Shown: positions 27,101 through 39,100 of the stretch, piece by piece | Layout of the letters: each line of letters opens with the position of its first letter | How positions within the stretch are numbered: position 1 is the stretch's first letter | Assembly (NCBI GenBank): GCA_036365455.1 | Contig: JAWQUS010000032.1 | Span: forward strand, 17,244,001 to 17,308,000 | From: Macrosoma leucophasiata | Taxonomy: Eukaryota; Arthropoda; Insecta; Lepidoptera; Hedylidae | Reading direction: 5' to 3' | Length of the DNA stretch: 64,000 nucleotides | Translations under genes and position numbers: made by a program | Notes under the pieces: generated by a model | The model's database searches: none | The model's input: only the letters and a program-made list of their open reading frames with translations | What the model was told of the DNA's origin: nothing

Positions 27101-30100
27101 TTGTCACCATAAACTGCATCGCTTTTACCTTTATCTCGTTTTGTCATACGCGGTATCATACACGACAAAATGAAACAAAATTTTGGTAGCGCATAAATTT
27201 TACAATTAGATGACATGGTGCAGGGGAGCATGATCGATGAAACTGTAAACAAACTGAAGTGTACTTTATGAGTATTATAATAGAGTTCACGAGAAACAAA
27301 GTACCCATAGCCAAACCCACATAGCCAAACCCTTATAGATATAGTTTGCACGGATCTATCAATAAAAAAAATTGCTCTGGAAAATGTTGGTACGCTTTAT
27401 GGTCACTGCCTAGTGATCTGTGAATTTATTATAAAGCGGGATAAAAGAATACCATTTACCATAACATATAGACGAATTAAGGATTTACACTTGAAAAGTA
27501 GTTTTAATGAAGACTTACAGTCAATACCCTGGAACTTTATATTAAATCTTGACAATGTGAATGACATAGTGCAAGCTCTGACTTATGCTATTCTATCTGT
27601 GTTCGATTTACATGCTCCAGTGAAGACCATTGTTATTAAACATCGCTCCTATCCCTGGATCACTGACACGGTTAAGCTTATGATGAAGCTTCGCGATGAC
27701 TCAGCGGCAGCATACCACAAAAGCAAAACAGAGACCTAACTAACTAGTCCTAATCGATTGTGGAAAAATCTTAAGAATACGGTTTTACCTAAAAATAATA
27801 TAGAACTCCCTGCTCATTTTAATGACCCAAATTTAATAAATAACTACTTTTTGACTATATCGGGTAGCGCGAATGTCAGTATTTCACATTTAACATTTTT
27901 CGAGTTCAACAGATTTAGTGATGCTGTATTTCATTTACAACCCATAACTGTGCATTCATTAATTCAATATATTAAAGGACTTAAATCTAATGCTGAGGGC
28001 TGCGATGGCATTACTTTGGATATGCTAGTTATGACGTTCCCTTACACCATAGAGATCATACACAACATGATTAATACCTCTATTGCCACAAGCCAGTTTC
28101 CCGATATTTGGAAAACAGCAATTGTATGTCCCTTACCTAAAGTCTCTAATCCAGCAGTGCTCAAAGACCTAAGGCCGATAAGTATTTTGCCATGCCTATC
28201 TAAGATCTTAGAAAAAGCAGTCTGTGTACAACTGACTAAGTATTTAGAAAACAATAATATTTTACCTGAAGCACAATCGGGTTTTAGGAAGGGACGTAGC
28301 ACTGTTACTGCACTCTTGGATGTCACAGATAGTATTCTTTGCTCACAGGACCAGGGTCTGTGTACTTTATTAGTTTTGCTAGACTTTTCCAGAGCTTTTG
28401 ATTCCGTCAATATTCCTTTGCTCTTAACGAAGCTCAATTACTATGGTTTTGACAACGAAGCCATGAGGTGGTTCCATAGTTATTTGAGCGATCGTGCCCA
28501 GCGAGTAAAATTAAAAAACATTGATGGATCTGCGGTTATGTCAGATAATATGCCAGTAAGTAGAGGCGTTCCTCAAGGCTCTATCCTTGGGCCAATTCTT
28601 TTTATTTTGTATTCAGCAGATATTAAAACCATAATAAAAAATTGTAAGTACCATATTTATGCTGATGATATACAAATTTACATAGCGTGCAAGCCTTCTG
28701 ATATAGATGCCTCAGTCAAGAAACTCAACGAAGACCTTTCTAGAATAGCTGATTGGTCGCAAAAAAACTGTTTACTCCTCAATGCCTCTAAAACAAAATA
28801 TTTAATTTTTGGTAGCAGTCCCCTGTTAAAAAATATTAATTCTTCCAATCCTGTCTTATTAATGGGCGAACCTATTGAACGGGTTTATGAAGCGCGTAAT
28901 CTGGGCTTGTACATGGATTGCCACCTCCGATTTGAGAAGCATATTGCAAATATGATAAAAAATTGCTTTTACAAATTGAAAGTTCTTTACAAAATGAGAT
29001 CTTTTCTGAAAGAAGAGTTACGCATACAACTTACCGAAAGTCTAATACTATCTAAGCTGAATTATATGGATACTGTCTTTGGACCACGCCTATTAGCCAA
29101 GACACAAAAACTCATTCAGCGCGTCCAAAATGCATGTGCTCGTTTTTGCTTCGAAATACCGCCCAGGGCACATGTTACACCGTTTCTTAATAATCATTCG
29201 TTACTAAAAATGAAACACCGACAAAAACTGCATATGGCATGCCTTCTTTTTGGGATAATTAATTCAAATGTCCCCCAGTATTTAAATGAAAAGCTGTCCT
29301 GGATGTCTGGGTCTAAGTCTGGGGCTCGTGATACACGACAGCGTAAGGTGCAGCTGAGTACGCAGTGCCACAGCTCACAAGCTTTTAGAGGTAGTTTCCG
29401 CTATGCTGCGACAAAATGTTGGAACAATATTCCGCCACCAATAAGGAACCTGCAAAGTGCACATTGCTTTAAACACGCGCTAAAAAAGTTTATAATACGT
29501 CATCAGAAATCGGAGGAGAATTTTCAACACGACACTAGTGTTTTTTAATGTCGCACCTGCAAAATATGATTCTTATTACTTTAGCTGAGGATATAACATT
29601 ATGTATATGTATATTATTTATAATATTATTATTTTTGTTCAAATAATTATTATTATATTTTTATTTTTTTTTCTCTGCACATTAATTTTGATAATTTTTT
29701 GTTTCGTTTTTATATATCGTATGATATCGTACGTTTATATACCTGCTATTATTATCGGTTACTATATAAAACTTACCTAATCTTTTTTCGTGTAAAATTG
29801 TTCTTTTGTTAATTGTAATGTGTATTCAGACGACGGATGTTTTGCTGGCTGTTTTTGTGTCACAGAATCGGCCCCAATGGAAGACCAGCGCTGCTCAAAA
29901 GAGCAGCTTTATGCTGAATTGGGGACCATTTTGTAACAACAATTTGTAATTTTATAAAATGTCTTACTTATTTTTATTTTAGCTCTAAGTTGTTGTTGCG
30001 AATAAAGTATTATTCTATTCTATTCTATTCTATTCTATTCAATGACCCAAAGGATCCAAATGATCGACTTTTTTTGTACGTCACGACCCGATCACTTGTG

Positions 30101-33100
30101 TTTGGATCGTGATTCAATCAAAGTGATTCTATCGCTCGCGATCGACTCAGCTCTACTCCAGCCTAATCGACGTTGGTAGGACGAAACGCAAGCAGCATCT
30201 TGTTCTTTGTATTTTTAAGAAAATGTTGGTTACATCCATACAATCAGGTAATTACTAGTAACTAGTTTAAAAACAGCACAAAGTTTAAGAATTGTTTACA
30301 TAATATTGGTTTTTTTCCTATGTTAAAGGATTGACAGACAAGCAGACGGGCCACCTGATGGAAAGTAGTCACCGTCGCCTATGAATGAACATTTGCAACA
30401 CCAGGGGAGTCGCCAACGCGCTGCCAGCCCTGATGGACTCTTTTGACGCCATTTTTGGAGAACCTCGTATTGTAGCACCGAGGGAACACCTCAGAGGGAA
30501 GTTAATTCCACAATTTACACGTTCTGGGCAAAAACGAACGTGAGAACCGTACCGTTGAACATTGCCAGGTATCCAGTCGGTGAGGGTGGAACTTCTCTCT
30601 TCGGCGGGTAGTACGGTGTACGAAAAGAAACGGTGGCACCATGTCGAACAGTTCAGCAGAGCACTCGCCATTGTAGTGTCGGTATGAAACGCATAGACTC
30701 CCAACGTCTCTACGCAAGCTCAGATGTTCGAGCCTGTCAGTAAATCCTGATCGGTTTTTGATATTATGAAGAAGCCTTAATACCTAATATAATTAAACTT
30801 CCATCCACCAAAGAACCATCAGCCCACGCGATAATGAACGCTTTATAGTAGCCAAAACAGAGACATGCCATATCAATAAGGGGCCGTTCAAGTATTACGT
30901 AAGCACTATGGGGGGGCGGGGGGGTTCTTGCTCTGCTTATTTGGGATGACATGGGGGGTAGGGGAGTCTAGATGATGATTACGTCATCGGTAGTTATTTA
31001 TTTATTACATTAGTAAAATCTAATCACTATCCTAAATCTATTTTTAACCGACTTCGAAAAAAGGAGTAAGTTCTCAATTCGTCCGGATATATTTTTTTTA
31101 TGTATGTTATGGATAATTTTGGTTTTGTTTGAAAGGGTTTATTTCACAGTTGGTCCCATTGTAACCATGTCAATATGTGATGATGGGATCCTGGAGAAAT
31201 CGAGGGAACTCTTCAAATTTCATAGCACACTTGAAAAGTTTTCGATATTTTTTATAGGAGGTGATGATCGTGATGATGATGGTGGTGATCACGATGGAGG
31301 TGATGATGATGATGGAGGTGATGATGATGATGGATGTGATGATGACGGAGGTGATAATGATGGTGGTGGTGATGATGGAGGTGATGATGATGGGAGGATG
31401 ATGATGAAGGTGATGATGATGATGGAGAGGATGATGATGGCTGTGGTGATGATGGATGTGATGATAATGATAAAGATGATGATGGAGATGACGTTGATTG
31501 AGGTGATGATGATGAAAGTGATGATGATAAAGGAGATGTTCATATTATTATGCGTGTCATGATCATCATCACCGTCATCAACATCATTATCTTCATTATC
31601 ACCTCCATCAATATCACCATGTCTTTCATCAACCTCATTACTACACTTTGAATTAGCCTTCTGCTTGACTGCCTTAAAACTAGCTCTGGAATAGATAATT
31701 TTCGAAACCGCTATAAGAGTTCAATAGCTAGTTTCATTTCGTTGCCTTTCCAGAAAAGCCGCTATTATACACCTCTAGAACTGATGATAAACACTATAGA
31801 TAGTACCTTCGTAGTTGAAATACCTACCTTCTTTTACTGTAATAATTAAGACTAATAATAGTTACACCACTAAAAAGCAAAATATAAATTATTTTAAAAT
31901 TAAAAAAAAAAACCGCCTTAAAAAAAATTCAAAACTGAATAGACAAAAAACACTAAAAAGCGAAAAATAAACTCAATTAGATAATTTTATTTTAAGGGAA
32001 TAAACCCATAACCTATTAATTTTAATAAGACAATTACTTTAATATGGGCTACGTACCTACCTACTCATAGGTTTGAAGTCGGTGCCAAGACAATAGTGCG
32101 GCCCGCGCGTTAGGACTAATGTTGTGGTGTTGCAGTACCTACTACGTTATGTTATCAAATGCGGCTATTCGAAAAGCAGTGAAATACATAGGCTCTAAAA
32201 TGTTTTATTTAACTTGGCACCGACTTCAAAGCTATGAGTAGGTAGGTACGTAGCCCATATTAAAGTAATTGTCTTATTAAAATTAATAGGTTACGGGTTT
32301 ATTCCCTTAAAATGAAATTATCTAATTGAGTTTATTTTTCGCTTTTTAGTGTTTTTGTCTATTCAGTTTTGAATTTTTATTGAAGGCGGTTTTTTTTATT
32401 ATTAAAATAATTTATCTTATTTCTAAAATTATAATAAAACATTATAATTATAATATAAAAAAAAACAATTAATTAATTGAAAAATGTTTACGTAAGTATG
32501 GGGGGAGGGGGTAAGAGCTTTGCTTACTTTTGCTGACAAAGGGGACGGGGGGGTAAAGAATTGTAATAAATCTGCTTACGTAATACTTGAACGGCCCCTA
32601 ATCTAAAGTTGTTTAAACCTTAACTAATAGGCAAAATGCAATTTATAGCAACAAATATTGCACATCGAGCCTACGAAAGAGACAATCGGCTAGTTTCGAC
32701 TTCGTAGAGCGTTATCTGCAGCATATTGTCTACGTAAGCAATGATACTTCGGTATTGGTCAAAATTCGATCTAAATGGTCGACAAACGACACATAGGTAA
32801 GGTCCAAAGGAGATAACGCTCTACAGACCCGAAATAAGCCGAAGTATCCTTCCTGAGTTCGATGTGCAATATTTACAACTTATTGGATACTGTCGGTTAA
32901 GCGATACGGGCGCGGTTGGGAGTGTGATGGGTGACCGCTAGTGGCATATTAAAATGCGCGTTTCCGTGCTTCAGAGGACACGTTGAGCCGTCGGTCCCGG
33001 TTGATATCGATAGATAGCAGTCGTTAAACCTTGTCGTAAGCCTTATAGGCGGTTTGAAAACATCCTACAGCGAGTTGGCCACTAACCCGTATCTCCACCG

Positions 33101-36100
33101 ACCCGCATTGGAGTAGCGTGGTGGAGTAAGCTTCAGGCCTCCCCCAAAAAGGGGAGAGACTCGTGCCCAGCAGTGGGACGTATAATGGGTTGCCATTATT
33201 ATTGGATACTGTACGTAATACTAAGTTTAACAAGATACTCACCTAACATATCAAGTATAGGCGGCAAAGACTGCAGAATCTGTCTTATGAACCGCCTGAC
33301 GCCACCGCAATGACGAGTGTCCACCAGGAATATGGGGCGAAGCGCCCGCGTCACTCGAAAGTGGGATGACTGCCGGCACAGCACTACCACCGCTTCTAGC
33401 ACCATTATTAGTAACGTTATACCCTGGAATGTAAATTGGTATTTATTGTTGTAAAATGTAAGATTTTTACGCTGTCCTGTGATTACCACTTTACGTAGCT
33501 CGGGTTATGAGCACTTATTGTTCAACGGTGCGATTTTCACGTTCAATTTTGCCCAGAACGTGCAAATTGTGGAACGAACTTTCCTCTGAGGGGTTCGCTA
33601 GGTACCAGAGAATATGTAATACTACGTTTAGACTGGACACTTCGACGTCCCGCCCGATTTCCCCGCCTCACCCAACCTCCTCCCCTTATGGGCGACGTTT
33701 GGTATTCTCTACGTGCTACGCACACAGGTACACGTGTAAATACACGTCACTGATTGATGTCTGTGTAATAGAGACCAAATTAAGCGTTTGTATGGAATTT
33801 TGGTAAAGTGACCGCGGTTTGTCGGTGCTACAATATGGGGTTCTTTAAAAATGGCGTCAAAAGAGTCCTTCAGGGCTGGCAGCGTGTTTGCAACTCCCCT
33901 GGTGTAGCAAATGTTCATAAGCGACGGCCACCACTTTCCATCAGGTGGGCCGTTAGCTTGTCTGTCAACCTTAAAAAAAAATCTAGGATAAGAAGTTACC
34001 CCATATTTATTTATTTAGCAAGAAAAACAAGACCATGGGTTTACCCTTACTCTCCTCGAGGTTAGCGTCCTTAATACATCCTGTAATTAGTCCAATACTC
34101 ATTACCATCAGCACCCCTTTAGGCCCTGTACCATCTTTATCCTCGTCTGGATAATAATATCATAATCATTTCTGCCGGAAGACGGCCAATACTGGAACAC
34201 ATTGGACAAGCCTCCTTATAAGGGGGATATACCATAATCGCCACTCTTGGCATGCGGATTGACTATCTTTTTTCTTTATATAATCGAAGGGGCAAACAAG
34301 CATGCAGTTCACATTGATGTTAAGTGATGACTGCTGCCTACAGACACCCACACAAAGAGCGAGGTCAAAATGCAGATGCGTTACCACTCCTGGTGTTATG
34401 CCTCTGTGCCGGAAATTACAGAGCCGTACATTAAATCGATCGCAGTGAGGTTAGTTTTATTGCAGGACGCTGCTGCCCTACCTGCTAATCTTGCGTTATT
34501 GCACTTACTACCGCCCCATTGGAATGGTCTGTCCGCCATTGTTCGGTTGACTGACTGCACTGAAAGAATTATTCCACTAGTGGACATTGGGGTAGTCGCG
34601 TCCCGACGCCGTAAAAAATATACTCACATCTTACTTTTCCAAGATCATCACATGTCATGTTGCGCTTCGCTGGAGAGTCTACTGGATATGGAGTCTTATG
34701 CACGACAATTAAAAGGACACTGCATAACCGCTTTCGACATCCGTATGAATAAAACAACAACCGTCATTAACTATCCAAAGAATACCTATACCTACATCTA
34801 AACTGACCTTTATCATAGTCCGCTTATGTTTCAAAATGGTACCCCAGCCTATCCACTTTAGTTTGAGGTGCAACTCCACACCGATGACCGCGAGCGCCAT
34901 CAGTTCTATTGTACCGTGTGCCCATACTGGCAACTGGAATAATAATATATTATAGTTAATAAATACTAAGTAAACCTGGGACTTTTTCTCATCTAAACTC
35001 AACTTATTCGTCACAAACATCAGGCTCGAATGAAACTCAACGCGTTTCGGTAGGAGCTACGGGATAGCAATGTTTAGAGACACTTCAAGACGAATTTTCT
35101 CAAAATCCACAATTTGTCGAGTTTTGTGAGCATAAACTATAGTCTCATCGAGAAAGAGATCTCAGTCCGAGACCTAGTGCACTGCCAAAGCAAGCGCCAG
35201 TATAAAAAAAGGGTGGATGAGTTCGCTACGAAGTAAGCATCTTACGCTTCTTATTTTTCATCAATTGGTTGATGTTAGGTTTGATCGAAGAGAGTTGAAG
35301 TCTTATATCGGGTTCGTGATCGAATGCATAAAACACTCTGAATCAGAACACTGATGGATAGAAGTGTATTTATTCTCATTCTATTTAATATTCTCGCGGA
35401 GCCCCCATAAAGACTATGCGGAGCCCCAGGGCTCCGCGGAGCACACTTTGAGACACGCTGTGTCCTTCCTGAATAAAAAAATGTCGTAAGCGGGGTGTTT
35501 CTTAGATTTATGAAGTTAGATCTTTAGGGGGGTCATAGATAGTGTGACACAGCCTGACAGTAGGGGGGAGGGTCAGAAAAGGGTTATTTTAGAGTGATGT
35601 ATTTAATGGACAACCTCTAAGTGGAAGATTATAACTGACATAAAGATGGTCGGGATAAATTACTGTATGGTTGTTTATTATAATGGTAGAACACACCTCA
35701 AAAGCAGGCACAGCAGGGTCTTCAGTGAAGGCCAGTAAGATCAGGACCAGCGACGCCAGTAGATCCAGACCGTGGTACCAGGGGTTGTGCACGCGTAGAT
35801 ATGCCGGCAGTTCTTCGGGACTCGACGGATGCGAGTCGAACTTCTCATTGTTAAGGCCTTCCTGGAGAAAAGCCAGGTTTGTTTTAAACAACTTAAATAC
35901 CTAAGGCATTTTTTGTTGAAATCTACCATCCTACTGTTGGATTTAGGCTTTTTTAGATTGTGAAAGAAATATGAATTTATCGCGAAACTCCGATGGCGAT
36001 TGGTGGCAATTTCAAAATAGCTCACATATCTATTACATAATGTTTCTTTGGTCAAATTTTTGCTTTAGAAAATCCCATGTATGTACCTACATAGTCTTGA

Positions 36101-39100
36101 AAGTAACATCTTCAGCTCTTCGAAACTTAGCCACAAATTAATAAAAGAAAAACATACATTAAATTCATTAGGACTTTTATAGTCTTTCTCGTCTTCTCTA
36201 TATAAAGAAGAGTTTAAGGTTATCTTTTTTTATGTAATGGAAGTGGCAAACAAGCATGCAGTTCACATTGGTGTTAAGTGATGACTACAGCCTATAGACA
36301 CACACACAAAGACCAAGGTCAAAATGCAGATGCGTTACCACTCCTGAGGCCTAAAGTGTTATGCCTCTGTGCCGGAAATTACAGGGCCTAAGCCCATCAA
36401 TGGGACAAAACCAAAATATTTTCTACAATTAAAGGCAATAAAATGAGAATATAGTCTAATCCCCCTTATACTGAATGTTCACCTCTAAATAGATGGCCGC
36501 CTCATGGTAATTCATCTCCCAATGCTCATCCTCCGACATCTGCAGCCCAGTGTGGAGGGAGGAGCGGCTGCCCATGTCCAGGGTCCCTGCGTCTCCGCCG
36601 CCATCGGCGGTTCTTGTGTCTGGAAACATAGTATACCATCAAATGGTCGACAAACGTCAAATAAGTACGGCGCGAAAGAGATAACGCTCTACTGACCCGG
36701 AATAAGCCGAATTCTCCTTCCTAGGCTCGATATGCAATATTTTATTGTTGAGCACTGTATAGTAAGGCAACTTATCAATTAAAAGTAGATTTTATTACCA
36801 CCGCATAAGGTGCTCGTGTGGTGAACCGTCCAGTTCCCTGATGTGCATTCTAATCTAGTACTATACTATCTCATTAGCCATAAAATAGTAATAATGCTTT
36901 ATTCCCGCAGCACGATTGTGCGAACTGACATTCATTCACATTCAGAGTGACCATAACAAATTATTCCACTACGTCAGACAGCGTATAGAATTGTAGAACA
37001 AACTAGCTGTGCCCGCGACTTCGTCCGCATGAGAATTTATGATGGTTCAGTAGATAGGTATCTACCCGTACAAAGTCATGGTTAGCGCAGCTAGTTTAAA
37101 AGTAGCCTAAGTTACTCCTTATTACGTAAGCTATATGCCAGTGAAAGTCCCGTCAAAATTGGTCTAGCCGTTCCCGAGATTAGCCGGGACAAACAGACAA
37201 ATCTTGTAAAAAATGTTGTTTTGGCATAGAACCGAGTATACATACATACGCATTTAGTAAAAAGCGGTTATTTTTAAACCATCTGTCATCAATGCTTAGT
37301 TGCTACTTACCTAAGTAAGTAGGTAGTTCCTACACAACCGAAATACGTATTTCAGCTTATGATGAGGTGTTGAGCCAGTGGTGGACTAAGTTCATCTGGG
37401 GCCCGGGACCGCATTTGGTATTTGGAGGCCCAGTAGAGTGACGCACGAGCAAAATAAGAAAAGGTCATGAGGTACTGGTGGTAGAACTCCAGTGACGGAG
37501 CTCGCGGGCGTAGGCACCACCGCATTACCTATAAACTTGCCGCTAAATGGTAGTGTTCAGCACTATCGTGTTCCGGTCAGGTGGTAATGTACGGCCCTGT
37601 AATTACCGGCACAGAGGCATATCACGTTAGGCCTCGGGAGTGATAACGCATCTGCATTTTGACCTTGGTCTTTGTGTAGGTGTCTATAGGCTGCAGTCAT
37701 CACTTAACATCAATGTGAACTGCATGCTTGTTTGCCACTTCCATAACATAAAAAAAGGTAAAATTAGGAAGCCGCCCACGCATATCCCCCCTGATTGATA
37801 CGGTAGATGTATTTTAGAATCTATCTACCATATCAATCATAGGGGGGATATGCGTGACAAGAAAATAGAAGACCGAAGAAAGAGAGAAGAAGAGAAAATA
37901 AAGAAAATGCGTAACAAGCGGATATGCATAAGAACGCGCGAGCAAAAAAAAAGAAAAGCCATTTCGCTCCGTGTCTTTCATGACTCCCAGCGACCAAACG
38001 ATCTTTGGAGGCCCCTAGAACCGGTGGCCCGTGGGGGACCGCCCCTAAGGTGGGGTGAGCTCTATTTGCCTTATGCTCATTTTTGGCCTTTGCTACCAAA
38101 GGCCACAAAATGATTGATTAGCTAATGATGCCGTGGCGAGGTGCCCTGCCGCTTAAATTCTACCAGGAAGAATATAATAATAATAATTACCTAAAAGATC
38201 AGCAAAAGTGGAATAAATCCGACTTGGCACTGAACTTTTCACACTGCTCATCAACGAATCGAAATTTTTCATCATTTACAATTGTTGCAAATTTTTCACT
38301 AATTAATCAAGACACTTAACTCAGAAGCTGTACGTGGACTACTTGTCTAGATCGTCTGATTTTGAGAAATACGCGATAACACGTCATTCGAACCGTCGAC
38401 AAAAAAAGTGCGTTTTATCGAACAATATTGCGCATACAAAGAAGTCTTAGAAGTGTGCAAAGGGCATAGAGCAACACGGGCCACCGGCAGCGGCGGACCG
38501 GAGGGGAGTAACCATATGCAGGCTTTCCCCTCTGTCAAAGTACAAGACCAAATGGTCCTTCCTATGCCTGTCGCCCAAATGTTTAAATGTGTGCGTGAAA
38601 TTGTTTATGTGTTTCGTTACATTCAAGGTTTTTTTTCTTATGTAATGGAAGTCGCAAACAAGCCTGCAGTTCACGTTGATGTTAAGTGATGACTGCACTA
38701 TAGACACCCACACAAAGACCAAGGTCAAAATGCAGATGCGTTACCACTCCTGAGGCCTAAGGTGTTATGCCTCTGTGCCGGAAATTACAGGTACATTACC
38801 ACCTAACCGGAACACGATAGTGCTGTACACGACCATTTAGCGGCAAGTATATTAGGTAATGCGGTGGTGCTTACGTCCGCGAGCTAAGCCACTGGAGTTC
38901 TACCACCAGTAAAGGGCCTGTGGCTCGTGTAGCTCTATGGCACGGGGCATTAACGATTTTATTCCACTTTCAAGGTAGGTACCTAATAAAAGTGGTAAGG
39001 TCGCTGTATCTTATATTTTCAGAGATCTCTGGTTCAAATCCTGCCCAAAACCAATAGAGAAATCAGCGGTAACAAACAGTCGGTTCAGTTTTTAAATTGA

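Larger units (their letters stand above)
27310..30040 (+). mobile_element. 5'-truncated jockey/CR1-type LINE
   Basis: Endonuclease C-terminus, reverse transcriptase, 3' UTR and a (TATTC)n tail at 30006-30040. The 5' part of the endonuclease is missing. Confidence 0.85.
21048..30155. mobile_element. Outer hAT-like element holding nested transposons
   Basis: Left end TAGACCTGAGTCGATC, right end the complement of TAGAGCTGAGTCGATC; CTCCAGCC flanks both sides (21040-21047 and 30156-30163). Only short terminal parts look original; most of the 9.1 kb is later insertion. Confidence 0.65.
30880..32598. mobile_element. Harbinger-like non-autonomous element, TAA duplication
   Basis: Inverted ends GGGGCCGTTCAAGTATTACG (26 bp of identity in all) flanked by TAA on both sides. 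No transposase; contains a GAT-rich block and a separate inner fold-back. Confidence 0.65.

Noticed and set aside
28042..28437. 131-codon minus-strand frame
   Set aside because: Antisense to the LINE reverse transcriptase.
31104..31562. 152-codon frame rich in Asp and Gly
   Set aside because: It is a translation of a GAT/GGT simple repeat, with an open complement rich in Ile/Ser.
37833..38113. Lys/Arg/Glu-rich frames
   Set aside because: Composition effect of a purine-rich repeat fragment and hairpin; both strands open.
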